Shown here piece by piece: positions 19,501 through 27,985 of a stretch of DNA of 64,000 nucleotides. The notes below the pieces were generated by a model that worked only from the letters and a program-made list of their open reading frames with translations, searched no databases and was not told the origin of the DNA. The stretch covers positions 1,613,501 through 1,677,500 of the forward strand of contig NZ_CP031168.1 of NCBI RefSeq assembly GCF_022354825.1. The letters run 5' to 3'. This DNA is from Paenibacillus sp. H1-7 (GTDB taxonomy: Bacteria > Bacillota > Bacilli > Paenibacillales > NBRC-103111). Within the stretch, counting starts at the first letter, position 1. Every line of letters starts with the position of its first letter. Both the position numbers and the translations under genes were made by a program.

Positions 19501-22500
19501 ATCCGCCGTCAAGCAGGAGCTTCGTTTAAGCTGGGATGATAATTACGCTCAAGGCTTGACTACAACCTTTACGGTTACCGACGAAGGCGGGGCACCGGTA
19601 GAAGGCGCCAAATTGTTAGCGAATGGTATCGAAGTTGGCGATGGTTCCCTTAGAACGGATTCTAGGGGTAAGCTGTCGACAAATCGTCTGACGGAGACGT
19701 TATCTACTTATTCCGTCCAAGCGGCGAAGGGAGAGCAGTACAGCCTTGTCAGCACATTTACGGTTTCAAAACCGGCCGGTTCAGCGATACCGAATAACAT
19801 CAGTGTAACGATGGGAGCGGATCCGGCCGTGTCACGCGGATTCACATGGCACACGAATCTGGCAACGGACAAAACTGTCGTAGAAGTCGTGAAAGCATCC
19901 GAATTTACGGATTTCAGCCAGAGTAACGTGGTTCGTTTCAATGGCACGAGCTACTTGTTCAACACGCTGGATATCGGAACGATTCGTGTTCATAAGGCTA
20001 CCGCAGATGCTTTGGAACCGGGAACGGCTTATGTATATCGCGTAGGCGATGGAGAAGGCAACTATAGTGCGCAAGGCAGCTTCAAGACAGCACCGCGCAC
20101 CGGAGATCAAACCGAGTTTCTTGTCTTCGGAGATTCGCAGGCAGCGGATGCGGCAGGCTTCAAAATTTGGGGAGATACCTTGAAGCAGGCGATGACAGAG
20201 CGGCCTCAGGCGGAATTCATCGTCCACGTAGGCGATATGGTCGATAGCGGGTTCAAGGAGCAGGAATGGAACTGGTGGTTCGAAAAGGCGCAGCCTCAGC
20301 TGATGAGCACTACAGCTATTACCGTAGTGGGTAATCACGAGGTGATGGGAACCAAAGGCAACGGAGACTTCCTGGCCCATTTCAATCATCCGCAGAACGG
20401 TTCGGATAGCCAAAAGGGAACTAATTATTCATTTGATTATAAGAACATTCATATTGCTGTGCTTAACAGTGAATACGTTGATGGCTCCGGTCAAACGGAA
20501 TGGCTGCGTAACGATCTGATGCACACGGACAAACCGTGGAAAATCGTATTTTTCCACCGCGGACCTTACGGCAGCATCTACGATACGGAGAATGTGAGGA
20601 CTGCATGGACTCCTGTATTCGACGAATTCGGGGTCGATCTTGTTATGAACGGTCATGATCACATCTATCTTAGAACATACCCGATGAAAAACAACCAGAA
20701 GGCTGTAGACGGAAAGGGAACAAGCTATATTATTCCCGGCGCGACAGGCCCTAAGTTTTACGAGTTGACTCCGAGACCTTGGCAGATGGTTGTGGATGAT
20801 GAAAATACACAGATGTTCAGCTCTGTCGTAATTGATGGTGAGAAGCTGAAAGTTGTAACTAAAACGATTGGCGGACGCGTTGTTGATACGTTCGAAATCT
20901 CGAAGCGCGACGAGATTGCTTCTATTGAATTAAAAGGAAGCAGCTCCTTGAAGGTGGGACAAACCGATAAGGCGGTGACGGAGGCTGTATACGACTCCGG
21001 CCGAAGAACGGTACTGAGTGAAGGCGTCACTTATACAAGCAGTGTGAGTAGTGTAGCAACGATCAATGGCGCTGGCGAAATTAGCGCCTTGGCAGCAGGC
21101 GAGACAGTGATCTCCGCAACCTACGGCGGCAAGAGCGCATCGTACAAGCTGATCGTATCGGCGGAAGAGCCTGTACTGACCGGTATTACGGTTGAAGGTC
21201 CTTCGATACTGAAGATCGGTGGAATGGGAACGGCAGTGACCCAAGCGGTCTATAGCGATGGAAGTAAAGTTCCTGTAAAGAAAGGCGTTACGTACGCCAG
21301 CAGCGTGAAGAGCGTTGCGACGATCGATGGAGCGGGCACAATTAACGCCGTGGCAGCAGGTGAGACAGTGATCTCCGCAACCTACGGCGGCAAGAGCGCA
21401 TCGTACAAGCTGATCGTTTCGGCAGAAGAGCCTGAGCTGAGCAGTATTACGGTTGAAGGTCCTTCGAAATTGAAGATCGGCGGAACGGGAACGGCAGTGA
21501 CCCAAGCGGTCTATAGCGATGGAAGTAAAGTTCCAGTAACGAAAGGCATCACGTACGCCAGCAGCGTGAAGAACGTGGCGACGATCGATGGAGCGGGCAC
21601 AATTAACGCTCTGGCTGCAGGCGAGACGGTAATCTCCGCAACCTACGGCGGCAAGAGCGCATCGTACAAGCTGATCGTATCGGCGGAAGAGCCTGTACTG
21701 ACCGGTATTACGGTTGAAGGTCCTTCGATACTGAAGATCGGTGGAATGGGAACGGCAGTGACCCAAGCGGTCTATAGCGATGGAAGTAAAGTTCCTGTAA
21801 AGAAAGGCGTTACGTACGCCAGCAGCGTGAAGAGCGTTGCGACGATCGATGGAGCGGGCACAATTAACGCCGTGGCAGCAGGTGAGACAGTGATCTCCGC
21901 AACCTACGGCGGCAAGAGCGCATCGTACAAGCTGATCGTTTCGGCAGAAGAGCCTGAGCTGAGCAGTATTACGGTTGAAGGTCCTTCGAAATTGAAGATC
22001 GGCGGAACGGGAACGGCAGTGACCCAAGCGGTCTATAGCGATGGAAGTAAAGTTCCAGTAACGAAAGGCATCACGTACGCCAGCAGCGTGAAGAACGTGG
22101 CGACGATCGATGGAGCGGGCACAATTAACGCTCTGGCTGCAGGCGAGACGGTAATCTCCGCAACCTATGGCGGCAAGAGCGCATCGTACAAGCTGATCGT
22201 ATCGGCAGAAGAGCCTGTGCTGATCGGTATTACGGTTGAAGGTCCTTCGGCTCTTGTAATTGGTGAACGAGGAACGGCAGTAACCAATGCCGTTTATAGC
22301 GATGGATTAAGTGTTCCTTTAGTTCATGGTGTCAATTACGATAGCAGCATGAAAAACGTTGCCTCGGTTGATGAAGCAGGACGTATTCTAGCACTGGGTG
22401 TCGGTGAGACGGAGATATCAGCCAAGTACGGAGACAAGACGGCTTCTTATAAGCTGACGGTATCCATGCCGCGCAGATCGAATAGCTCAGGTTCCGGCTC

Positions 22501-23674
22501 ATCAGCACCGGTAGTCAATGAGGGAAGCAAGCCGGGTCGAGTGGAAGTAACTTATGAGATTTTAAATGCCGGCAGCGATCAAAATCAGGTTGTAATCAAA
22601 GTATCGGATCCATTGAATGAGATCGTCCTTCCGGGAAATGCCGCAGAGCTGCTTCAAAATAAAGCTCTCCAGGTCCAAGGCATGAACCTGGTCATTACCA
22701 TCCCTGCCAATGTACTAAAAGCCATTGCGGGTATGGTGCCGGCAGAGCAGCAGGGCGATAGTACCATTAGCTTGAGCGTGACCGCATTGGATGCATCCAA
22801 TGCTAACGAGCTTCTTGCCAATGCACAGCTTCTTGCGGAAGCAGAGCTTAAAGCAGCCGGCGACGTGCTGGAATTCCGTTTGACGCTTACTACAAAGCAA
22901 GGCAAGACAGTGTCGCTCAGCAAGTTTGAAGAGCCTCTTACGATTTCTCTTCCTTTGAGTGCCGGTGCAAATACAGAGTTGGCAGGCATCTATTATATTG
23001 CCGACGACCAAACCATTGAATATATTCCCGGCTCGATGAAAGAGGGAATGGTTACAGCACCCATTAACCATTTTAGCAAGTACTCCGTGCTGGAATATAA
23101 CAAAACGTTTGAAGATGTGAAACAGACCCACTGGGCGTGGGGAACCATCAGATCTCTTGCAGCGAAGCATCTGGTTCAAGGGATGACCGCGGATCAGTTC
23201 GCTCCGGACAAGACAGTGACCCGCGCAGAGTTTGCAGCCATGCTGGTTCGGCTGTTAGGAATTAAAGGGTCTGTAAACGGAACGGCCGCATTTGTAGATA
23301 TAGCACCGGATCAGTGGTATGCAGAGCCGGTTAGACTTGCCGCTCAGGCAGGGATCGTTAATGGCATCGGCGAATCGAAGTTCGCGCCGAACGCTGAGAT
23401 CAAACGTCAGGAAATGGCGGCAATGCTAATGCGCGCCTATGCGTACGCCAATGGAGGAGAAACAAAAGGTGCCGCAGACTCCCGTTTCGAGGATATGACG
23501 AACGCACCGGATTGGGCCAAGCAAGCCGTAGGTGCAGCAGCATCATTAGGACTGGTGAACGGGCGCTCGGATTCGCTGTTCCAACCACACGGTGAGGGGA
23601 CGCGTGCAGAAAGCGCACAAATCATCTACAACTTGTACAAAATCATAGAACAAAAGAAATCAACGGAGCAGTAA
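16556..23674 (+). CDS. Giant SLH surface protein: phosphodiester glycosidase + metallophosphoesterase + Big_2 repeats
   Basis: This 2372-residue secreted protein has a signal peptide (residues 1-33, cut after ALAS). Next is a NAGPA-type phosphodiester glycosidase domain (about 60-400, with GINGDFYD and AMNLDGGGSSTF). Ig-like segments run to about 575. A carbohydrate-binding-like beta-sandwich spans about 578-740, another Ig-like segment reaches 860, and a cohesin-like segment covers about 860-990. A purple-acid-phosphatase-like Fn3 domain lies near 1085-1185. A calcineurin-like phosphoesterase follows (about 1188-1440: FGDSQ, GDMVDSG, GNHE, FFHRGPYG, NGHDHIY, all metal ligands present). Six Big_2 repeats of 87 residues (about 1451-1970) lead to a linker domain and three SLH motifs (about 2180-2365) for binding to the cell wall polymer. 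It should act at the surface on phosphodiester-linked glycans or nucleotides. The start follows GGAGG. Confidence 0.9.
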   Translation: MMFTRKRRRFTGYLMAVVMLLSFLQLYTPALASTLPATTYGQVTDMRQMELAPGATYTWYDMNIDRGKEKMHFVEFDPKNPNLELQAGTKSGKVYGMQGVTAMANYADKPGNRVIAGINGDFYDLTGYSTGVPNGLFMDDGRILNSSTSSFAFGLKSDGTSVYGSPRLTKTVTIGGVPTNLTHINRYRENNQLVLYTSDYNTSTMTTNLGDEVVLDVIQGEVKSGQTMLLKVNSIRKDQGSSPLEPGKVVLSASGTARSLLSAVQIGDEITASFALDGEWQDVTVAIGGQGPLIKNGAVQTNVGPEGVHPRTAIGTKSDGTVVLFEIDGRAPGFSEGVETVELANILKDLGVVDAMNLDGGGSSTFIAKLPGETARKMLNRGSDGGERQTGNGLLLVNKAPEGPAAKLVVQPGMERILAGSSLTFKSAGIDAGGHPANYSEAETWNADSAIGTITSGGVFTAGNQRGSGKIRVSAGSLQGEADIEVVDQLTELKFPDEVKTFNSGAVSTLSVAALRNGQVIQASNDSFEWRVEGPIGTIDANGTFRATSANDQSGTIYVKHGSVETSMKVTVGVPPVVLEDFENGLGNYMAAGAAYTSVSIDEEKNQDFVRLGNASLKLSYDFRGKTGTSGAYLQAKSTATRIQVPGYPEKIGMWVYGDGEAHWLRGQMRDGNNVAFAIDFTDQTAGVNWKGWKYIEAAVPKGKATPLTMDMPVRYMETSNTKKTAGALYIDGIRAVYGPLTEDRTPPIIKNEFPEANSVVKTNIPQIRAIGEDDGYDPVKHPGTTLIDPNTIRVYIDGTLVTHGLYPPEGRITYKPATPLDDGIHRVKMAVRDLEGNQTIKEWDFIVDTGSAKFKYATPADVYAGHSYSVELTGERIAQLRAGHLEFAFDPSRTTPLSVVKSDKLSDSHIQQQIDPATGNVRVTFSDLDSIAGLTDSDVLARITYQVKGDASGTNVIAFRSSSILLTGSAEYKNYVGASMQSAVKQELRLSWDDNYAQGLTTTFTVTDEGGAPVEGAKLLANGIEVGDGSLRTDSRGKLSTNRLTETLSTYSVQAAKGEQYSLVSTFTVSKPAGSAIPNNISVTMGADPAVSRGFTWHTNLATDKTVVEVVKASEFTDFSQSNVVRFNGTSYLFNTLDIGTIRVHKATADALEPGTAYVYRVGDGEGNYSAQGSFKTAPRTGDQTEFLVFGDSQAADAAGFKIWGDTLKQAMTERPQAEFIVHVGDMVDSGFKEQEWNWWFEKAQPQLMSTTAITVVGNHEVMGTKGNGDFLAHFNHPQNGSDSQKGTNYSFDYKNIHIAVLNSEYVDGSGQTEWLRNDLMHTDKPWKIVFFHRGPYGSIYDTENVRTAWTPVFDEFGVDLVMNGHDHIYLRTYPMKNNQKAVDGKGTSYIIPGATGPKFYELTPRPWQMVVDDENTQMFSSVVIDGEKLKVVTKTIGGRVVDTFEISKRDEIASIELKGSSSLKVGQTDKAVTEAVYDSGRRTVLSEGVTYTSSVSSVATINGAGEISALAAGETVISATYGGKSASYKLIVSAEEPVLTGITVEGPSILKIGGMGTAVTQAVYSDGSKVPVKKGVTYASSVKSVATIDGAGTINAVAAGETVISATYGGKSASYKLIVSAEEPELSSITVEGPSKLKIGGTGTAVTQAVYSDGSKVPVTKGITYASSVKNVATIDGAGTINALAAGETVISATYGGKSASYKLIVSAEEPVLTGITVEGPSILKIGGMGTAVTQAVYSDGSKVPVKKGVTYASSVKSVATIDGAGTINAVAAGETVISATYGGKSASYKLIVSAEEPELSSITVEGPSKLKIGGTGTAVTQAVYSDGSKVPVTKGITYASSVKNVATIDGAGTINALAAGETVISATYGGKSASYKLIVSAEEPVLIGITVEGPSALVIGERGTAVTNAVYSDGLSVPLVHGVNYDSSMKNVASVDEAGRILALGVGETEISAKYGDKTASYKLTVSMPRRSNSSGSGSSAPVVNEGSKPGRVEVTYEILNAGSDQNQVVIKVSDPLNEIVLPGNAAELLQNKALQVQGMNLVITIPANVLKAIAGMVPAEQQGDSTISLSVTALDASNANELLANAQLLAEAELKAAGDVLEFRLTLTTKQGKTVSLSKFEEPLTISLPLSAGANTELAGIYYIADDQTIEYIPGSMKEGMVTAPINHFSKYSVLEYNKTFEDVKQTHWAWGTIRSLAAKHLVQGMTADQFAPDKTVTRAEFAAMLVRLLGIKGSVNGTAAFVDIAPDQWYAEPVRLAAQAGIVNGIGESKFAPNAEIKRQEMAAMLMRAYAYANGGETKGAADSRFEDMTNAPDWAKQAVGAAASLGLVNGRSDSLFQPHGEGTRAESAQIIYNLYKIIEQKKSTEQ
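21164..22207 (+). repeat. Tandem 261-bp repeats with a near-identical 522-bp duplication
   Basis: Big_2 units of exactly 261 bp start at 21164, 21425, 21686 and 21947. Units 1 and 3 are identical and units 2 and 4 differ at only two positions, both near the end, whereas units 1 and 2 differ at many. The pair 21164-21685 has therefore been duplicated as a 522-bp block. Degenerate units flank the array on both sides (about 20910-21163 and 22208-22467). The reading frame is preserved. Confidence 0.95.
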
Positions 23675-23708
23675 AAGTAAATTGCTACATCATAGGAGCA
23701 GAAGAGAA

Positions 23709-23742
23709 GAGAGGACACGACCCTTCGTGTCTTCTCTTTTTA
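23709..23742 (+). terminator. Terminator of the giant surface protein gene
   Basis: GACACGA pairs with TCGTGTC, extended by AGAG/CTCT, followed by a T run. Confidence 0.8.
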
Positions 23743-23786
23743 CTTGAAAAACCCCACAATGAGGACGAACGCTTTTTTTACATCGT

Positions 23787-25760
23787 TCAAAAAGTTTCCA
23801 GCACAACCATCTGGTGGCATTCCAGCTTCGGTACCGTATAAGATACGCTGCCGTTAACCGCGTCAATCGGAAGCTCTTCCATTTGCGGCGCCAAATACGC
23901 ACGCTTAACCGGCTTGTCGAGCTTCAGTGTCACACGGACATCATACAGGGGAACGATATCCTCGATCACCTCTACGCCGGAGCCCCGTTTGACCGGAGTA
24001 GCGTAAAGAAGATGGTTGACGTAACGCTGCTCGGATGGCTGCTCCATCAAGGTGACGATGCCCTGAGCCGGTAAAGTGGTGCTGAGCGTCTTGTCGGTAA
24101 GCAGCCGGTTCAAGGCGAACAATACGCTTTCCTTCAAGGCCAGGCTGCCTTTCCCGGCATAATCGGCAAACACGTTCCAGGCAAAATAAATACCGTTGCG
24201 GCTTTCCACCATGCCCGGCCCGTTATCCTGCTGTGCGCTAGGCGTATGCTGGTGCGAGCAGAAGGTGAACACATCGCGGTTAAAGTACGGATTCTCACGG
24301 TGCCCGAGGGACGTACCGTCCGTCAACTGAACCTGTTGGCCGTCGGAGTAAAAGACGAAGGCAGCGTTTTGCAAACTTGCCAGCTCGAAATGAGGGCGGA
24401 AAAAGCTCGGCTTGTAAGGATTCTCGCCTTCCCAGGCAACGCCAAGGTCGATCGCGAAGCCGTCTCCCGCCTCGTTCAAGCCGGAACGCCCGGTAGCGAG
24501 CACCTTGCCGCCTTGGGCGAAATAATCGTTCAGCTTGGCCGCAAGCTGCGGATTCACAACGACTTGGTCAGGCAAAATGACGACTTTGTATTTCGTCCAA
24601 TCGTTCTCCGTATCCACGACGTCGAACAGGATTTTGCCTTCCAGCAGCATCCGAACAGCACCTGCGTCCGAGGTGCCGGAACGATCCTCGCGCTTCTCTT
24701 CTTTTTGGGAAGCGACGGCTTCCACCGAAAGCAAAGCGACGTCGGCTATGCTTCTTACATCCCTGCACCACGCCTCTTTCTCGGCGACCTCGCGGTAAGC
24801 GGCACCGATCAGCTCATAGGTGGCGGGATCCATCAAGCCTTCCGGATGGAGCTGATCGCCAATGGAGCAGCGGGCGCCGTTAGCGATGCTAAGCGACGTT
24901 TCGTACCTCAACGCATTCGGGTGCTTGTAGCCGCCGAATTCGCCCCAGGTCGTATGGAATTTGCCGGTCATGCCGAGATAATTCATGCCAAGCCCTTGCG
25001 CATAGCGTGCGGACAGCGGGAAGTGATCGTATCCCCAGCCTCCGGTCGGCAATGATTCCAGCTCCAGGTGCGAGTTCATGCCCGCCAAATCCCGGCGTCC
25101 GCGGCGAATGTGGCCGCCGTTATGGAATACCGGCAGTCCCGGCTTGATCGCGTCGATCGCTTCGCGGACTCTCGATGCATAGTTGGCATAGGTTCTCTCG
25201 CCCAGGGCAATAACGGCTTCCTTGTTGCGGGGGTCCTGGCCTGCGTCTCTAAGCGTCTGAACGCAAGTATGGCAGTAGCACTGGCGAACGCCGACAATAT
25301 CCAGGAAAATGCCGTCGGCATCATAATTGCGTACGACTTCCTCGATTTGCCGGATGAGAATATCCAGATAAGGCGTATTCAAGCAGAACTGATGGTAGCC
25401 CGGCTTCATGAACCCGTCGACCCAGTTCGTATTGTCGTTAATATCGCGGATGAGCCATTCCGGATGGCGGCGGGTCAGCTTCTCGTCCAATCCGGCGGAT
25501 ATGTACACCGGCGTCTTGACGTCGATTTCGTGAGCGGCTTCGATCATCGCGCCGAGCAGGTCGAATTCAAGCTCAGGATGAATTTCATTCGCTTCCGTAG
25601 GGTGATACGCCCAGCCGTGGTGGCATTTGGAGAAGATGGTGATGGAATCTACACTGCCTTTTTTCAGCATGTCTTGGAATTGCTGCTTGGAAAATTGTCT
25701 TCCGATATGCGGAATGGCTTCTGAAGTATGAAAATCGAGATGGACCTGGCGAAAACGCAT
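23787..25760 (-). CDS. GHL6-type glycoside hydrolase with beta-galactosidase-like trimerisation domain
   Basis: The 657-residue protein starts MRFRQVHLDFHTSEAIPHIG, the usual N-terminus of proteins with the hypothetical glycosyl hydrolase 6 domain. The barrel (about 1-330) contains VDSITIFSKCHHGWAYHPT, DADGIFLDIVGVRQCYCHTC and an acidic-residue-rich active-site face. A middle flavodoxin-like domain (about 370-500: VVILPDQVVVNPQLAAKLNDYFAQGGKVLATG) resembles the GH42 trimerisation domain, and a beta domain closes the protein. There is no signal peptide. I placed the start at 25760, guided by AAAGGAG upstream (spacing long, about 13); an ORF extension to 25829 lacks a site. A divergent AraC regulator suggests sugar-controlled expression. 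The substrate is unknown; relatives with this architecture are often annotated as beta-galactosidase- or fucosidase-like. Confidence 0.75.
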   Translation of the reverse strand: MRFRQVHLDFHTSEAIPHIGRQFSKQQFQDMLKKGSVDSITIFSKCHHGWAYHPTEANEIHPELEFDLLGAMIEAAHEIDVKTPVYISAGLDEKLTRRHPEWLIRDINDNTNWVDGFMKPGYHQFCLNTPYLDILIRQIEEVVRNYDADGIFLDIVGVRQCYCHTCVQTLRDAGQDPRNKEAVIALGERTYANYASRVREAIDAIKPGLPVFHNGGHIRRGRRDLAGMNSHLELESLPTGGWGYDHFPLSARYAQGLGMNYLGMTGKFHTTWGEFGGYKHPNALRYETSLSIANGARCSIGDQLHPEGLMDPATYELIGAAYREVAEKEAWCRDVRSIADVALLSVEAVASQKEEKREDRSGTSDAGAVRMLLEGKILFDVVDTENDWTKYKVVILPDQVVVNPQLAAKLNDYFAQGGKVLATGRSGLNEAGDGFAIDLGVAWEGENPYKPSFFRPHFELASLQNAAFVFYSDGQQVQLTDGTSLGHRENPYFNRDVFTFCSHQHTPSAQQDNGPGMVESRNGIYFAWNVFADYAGKGSLALKESVLFALNRLLTDKTLSTTLPAQGIVTLMEQPSEQRYVNHLLYATPVKRGSGVEVIEDIVPLYDVRVTLKLDKPVKRAYLAPQMEELPIDAVNGSVSYTVPKLECHQMVVLETF

Positions 25761-25970
25761 AAAAATAGACACGCTCCTTTGAATGCTTGTTGATTTCAGA
25801 TCACTTAAAAAAGCGGTTACATTATACACTATAGAACGGAATGGAAGCTTGGCATAGGTAAGAGGCCGACCATTTATAGCACAATATCGACCAAATTCGA
25901 TTGTATTTTGCCAGTCCGTCCACTACACTGGAGTAGCATCGTTTGGTTTGCAGGGAGAAAGGAGTGCCCA

Positions 25971-26843
25971 ATGGATATTTTACAGCTATCGATTCCGCCG
26001 CTGCCGCAATTTTTAACGGCCGGACACTCCGTATGGAGGAGCGGGATGCAGCATTTTGAGCGGTGCTTCGAGGTGTACGATCTCGTTCTGGTTTGCAGCG
26101 GCGCTCTCTATATGACCGAGGATGAGACTCCCTATGAGGTGGAAGCTGGCGAGGTCCTGCTGCTGGAGCCAGGCAAAACGCACTACGGACACCGGTCTTG
26201 CACCGGGGACACGGAGCTGTATTGGCTTCATTTCAGGCACAGCCGCCCGGTGGCGCGCATGGCGGAGAAGCACATTCCTTGGTCGACGCTTGTCCGCAGA
26301 GGAACCGATTTGGATCTTGCGCCGGCGGAGCAGTATTTATTTTTGCCCAAGTACGGCAAGGTGGACATGAAGCCGCTTATTCCGACCTTGCAGGATATGC
26401 TGCAGCTGCGCGACAGCTTGACGCTGGAGCATGCGGTCGATTTGCAGGTCGCCATGGGACGTTTACTGTCTCAGCTGCAGTCGGGAGTGAAAGAGTATAG
26501 ACGCTCCACCCGTTCTTATACCGTCGCAGAGCAAGTAAAGGATTATTTGCAGGAACGGTACATGGAGCCGTTTCGAGCGGAACGGATGGCGGAGGAGCTG
26601 CATTTTCATTTCGACTATGCCGCCCGCTGCTTGAAGAAGCATACGGGATTAACCCCGCTGCAGTATCATCATACGCTTCGCATGGACAGGGCCAAACGGC
26701 TGCTCATTCACAGCACGATTCCGATTCCCGAGGTCGCCGCGGAGGTAGGGTTCAGCGATTATAACTACTTCATCCGGCTGTTCCGCAAAACGGTAGGGAT
26801 GACGCCCGGACTGTTCCGGCAAACGTCGAAAGGATACGTGTAA
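25971..26843 (+). CDS. AraC-family transcriptional regulator
   Basis: This 290-residue protein has an N-terminal AraC_binding cupin fold (residues 15-100, with EVEAGEVLLLEPGKTHYGHR). The C-terminal HTH pair (about 190-285) shows YTVAEQVKDYLQERYMEPFRAERMAEELHFHFDYAARCLKKHTG and IPIPEVAAEVGFSDYNYFIRLFRKTVGMTP. The ATG at 25971 follows AAAGGAG; upstream frames lack a site. It is divergent from the GHL6 hydrolase gene and likely regulates it. Confidence 0.92.
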   Translation: MDILQLSIPPLPQFLTAGHSVWRSGMQHFERCFEVYDLVLVCSGALYMTEDETPYEVEAGEVLLLEPGKTHYGHRSCTGDTELYWLHFRHSRPVARMAEKHIPWSTLVRRGTDLDLAPAEQYLFLPKYGKVDMKPLIPTLQDMLQLRDSLTLEHAVDLQVAMGRLLSQLQSGVKEYRRSTRSYTVAEQVKDYLQERYMEPFRAERMAEELHFHFDYAARCLKKHTGLTPLQYHHTLRMDRAKRLLIHSTIPIPEVAAEVGFSDYNYFIRLFRKTVGMTPGLFRQTSKGYV

Positions 26844-26903
26844 TCCCCCTCGTACTCACACTGTGATGAGCATGAAACGAAATGAGAAAATAACAGGTAA
26901 CAA

Positions 26904-26933
26904 TTGGCTTTCCGCCTTGCAAGCGGGTATAAT
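26904..26933 (+). promoter_or_regulatory. Promoter of lutR
   Basis: TTGGCT and a perfect TATAAT are separated by 18 bases, about 60 bases before the lutR start. Confidence 0.65.
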
Positions 26934-26994
26934 AAGCGTGAGCTGATGGGCGGTTAGGGTTAGTAATCATGTTGATGCACAGGGGGCGGACGAC

Positions 26995-27708
26995 TTGGAA
27001 ATTCAGAAAATATCGTCGCGTAAAATATATGAAGTCATTGCGGATCAAATTAAAGAGCAAATAGTGAGCGGCGCACTGCAGCCGGGTCAAAAGCTGCCTT
27101 CGGCAAAGGAGCTGTCCGAACGGTTTCAGGTCGGCAGATCTACCGTCAGAGAAGCGCTTAGCGCTTTGAAGGCTATGGGACTGGTGGAAATCCATCAAGG
27201 CGAAGGAAGCTATGTCCGTAGTATCGAGTCGCAGGATGTGGATCTTCCCGTATTCGATTCGCTGTTAATGAGCCGCGAGACGGTCGTGGAGCTGATTGAA
27301 GCGCGGAAGGCGCTCGAAATTTCCAATGCGGCACTGGCAGCGGAAAAGCGCACAGACGAGGATATGGCGAAATTTGAAGCGGTTTTGCGCAATATGGAAG
27401 ATTTCCTGGGCAATGAAGAGGAGGGGGAGCGTTCCGATATGTTGTTCCACCTTACCTTGGCGCAGGCAACTCACAATTCCATCATGGAGCGGATGATCGA
27501 TTCGATCTCGACGCAAATGCAAACCGCGATCCGCGAAACGAGACGGATTCAAATGTATTCAAGCAAAACGGTTTCCAGCCAGCTGCTGAAGGAGCATAAA
27601 GCGATTTATGAAGCGGTGCGCGACCGCGATCCGGCCCAGGCAGAGGAAGCGATGCGCAGACATCTGTTCCATGTCGAGCAGGTGCTGTTGAAGTTTTTGA
27701 AAAAGTGA
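26995..27708 (+). CDS. lutR: FadR-type GntR regulator, probable LutR
   Basis: This 237-residue protein has an N-terminal winged helix (IADQIKEQIVSGALQPGQKLPSAKELSERFQVGRSTVREALSALKAMG split over residues 15-60) and a C-terminal FCD ligand domain (about 95-225) with FHLTLAQATHNSIMERM and a final HLFHVEQV supplying metal-binding His. The start is TTG at 26995 behind AGGGGG. It lies 2.3 kb upstream of lutABC on the same strand. LutR in B. subtilis is the FadR-type repressor of lutABC released by L-lactate. The intervening ankyrin gene breaks the usual adjacency, so LutR identity rests on family plus neighbourhood. Confidence 0.8.
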   Translation: MEIQKISSRKIYEVIADQIKEQIVSGALQPGQKLPSAKELSERFQVGRSTVREALSALKAMGLVEIHQGEGSYVRSIESQDVDLPVFDSLLMSRETVVELIEARKALEISNAALAAEKRTDEDMAKFEAVLRNMEDFLGNEEEGERSDMLFHLTLAQATHNSIMERMIDSISTQMQTAIRETRRIQMYSSKTVSSQLLKEHKAIYEAVRDRDPAQAEEAMRRHLFHVEQVLLKFLKK

Positions 27709-27748
27709 TGCGCAGTTTTATTTTTACGAGATACGCTATTCAATAACC

Positions 27749-27783
27749 AGGGAGCAGACCGCCGCGGCAGCTGCTCCCTTTAT
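27749..27783 (+). terminator. Terminator after lutR
   Basis: AGGGAGCAG pairs with CTGCTCCCT around a GC-rich loop, followed by a short TTTAT. Confidence 0.65.
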
Positions 27784-27985
27784 CGTCTGTGCTGATCCGA
27801 GCGACAGAAAGGATAGCTTATTCCCTTCACGAATAGTATAAAGACAGCTTTCTAGCCATTCGCAGAAGCCCCTACAGGTGATTTGAAGTTAGTGACCTTG
27901 TTAGCTATTGATGTACTTCTCGTTGATACCGTTTAACACCATACTCGAAAAGATGTAGGATACATAGAATCCGAAAGGGGAGCGG

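Noticed and set aside
20930..22027. 365-codon minus-strand frame with internal repeats
   Set aside because: It is the antisense of the duplicated Big_2 units; its repeats come from the plus-strand gene.
21164..22207. Insertion sequence or transposon
   Set aside because: The long near-identical blocks are an in-frame tandem duplication of a protein domain, without terminal inverted repeats or a transposase.
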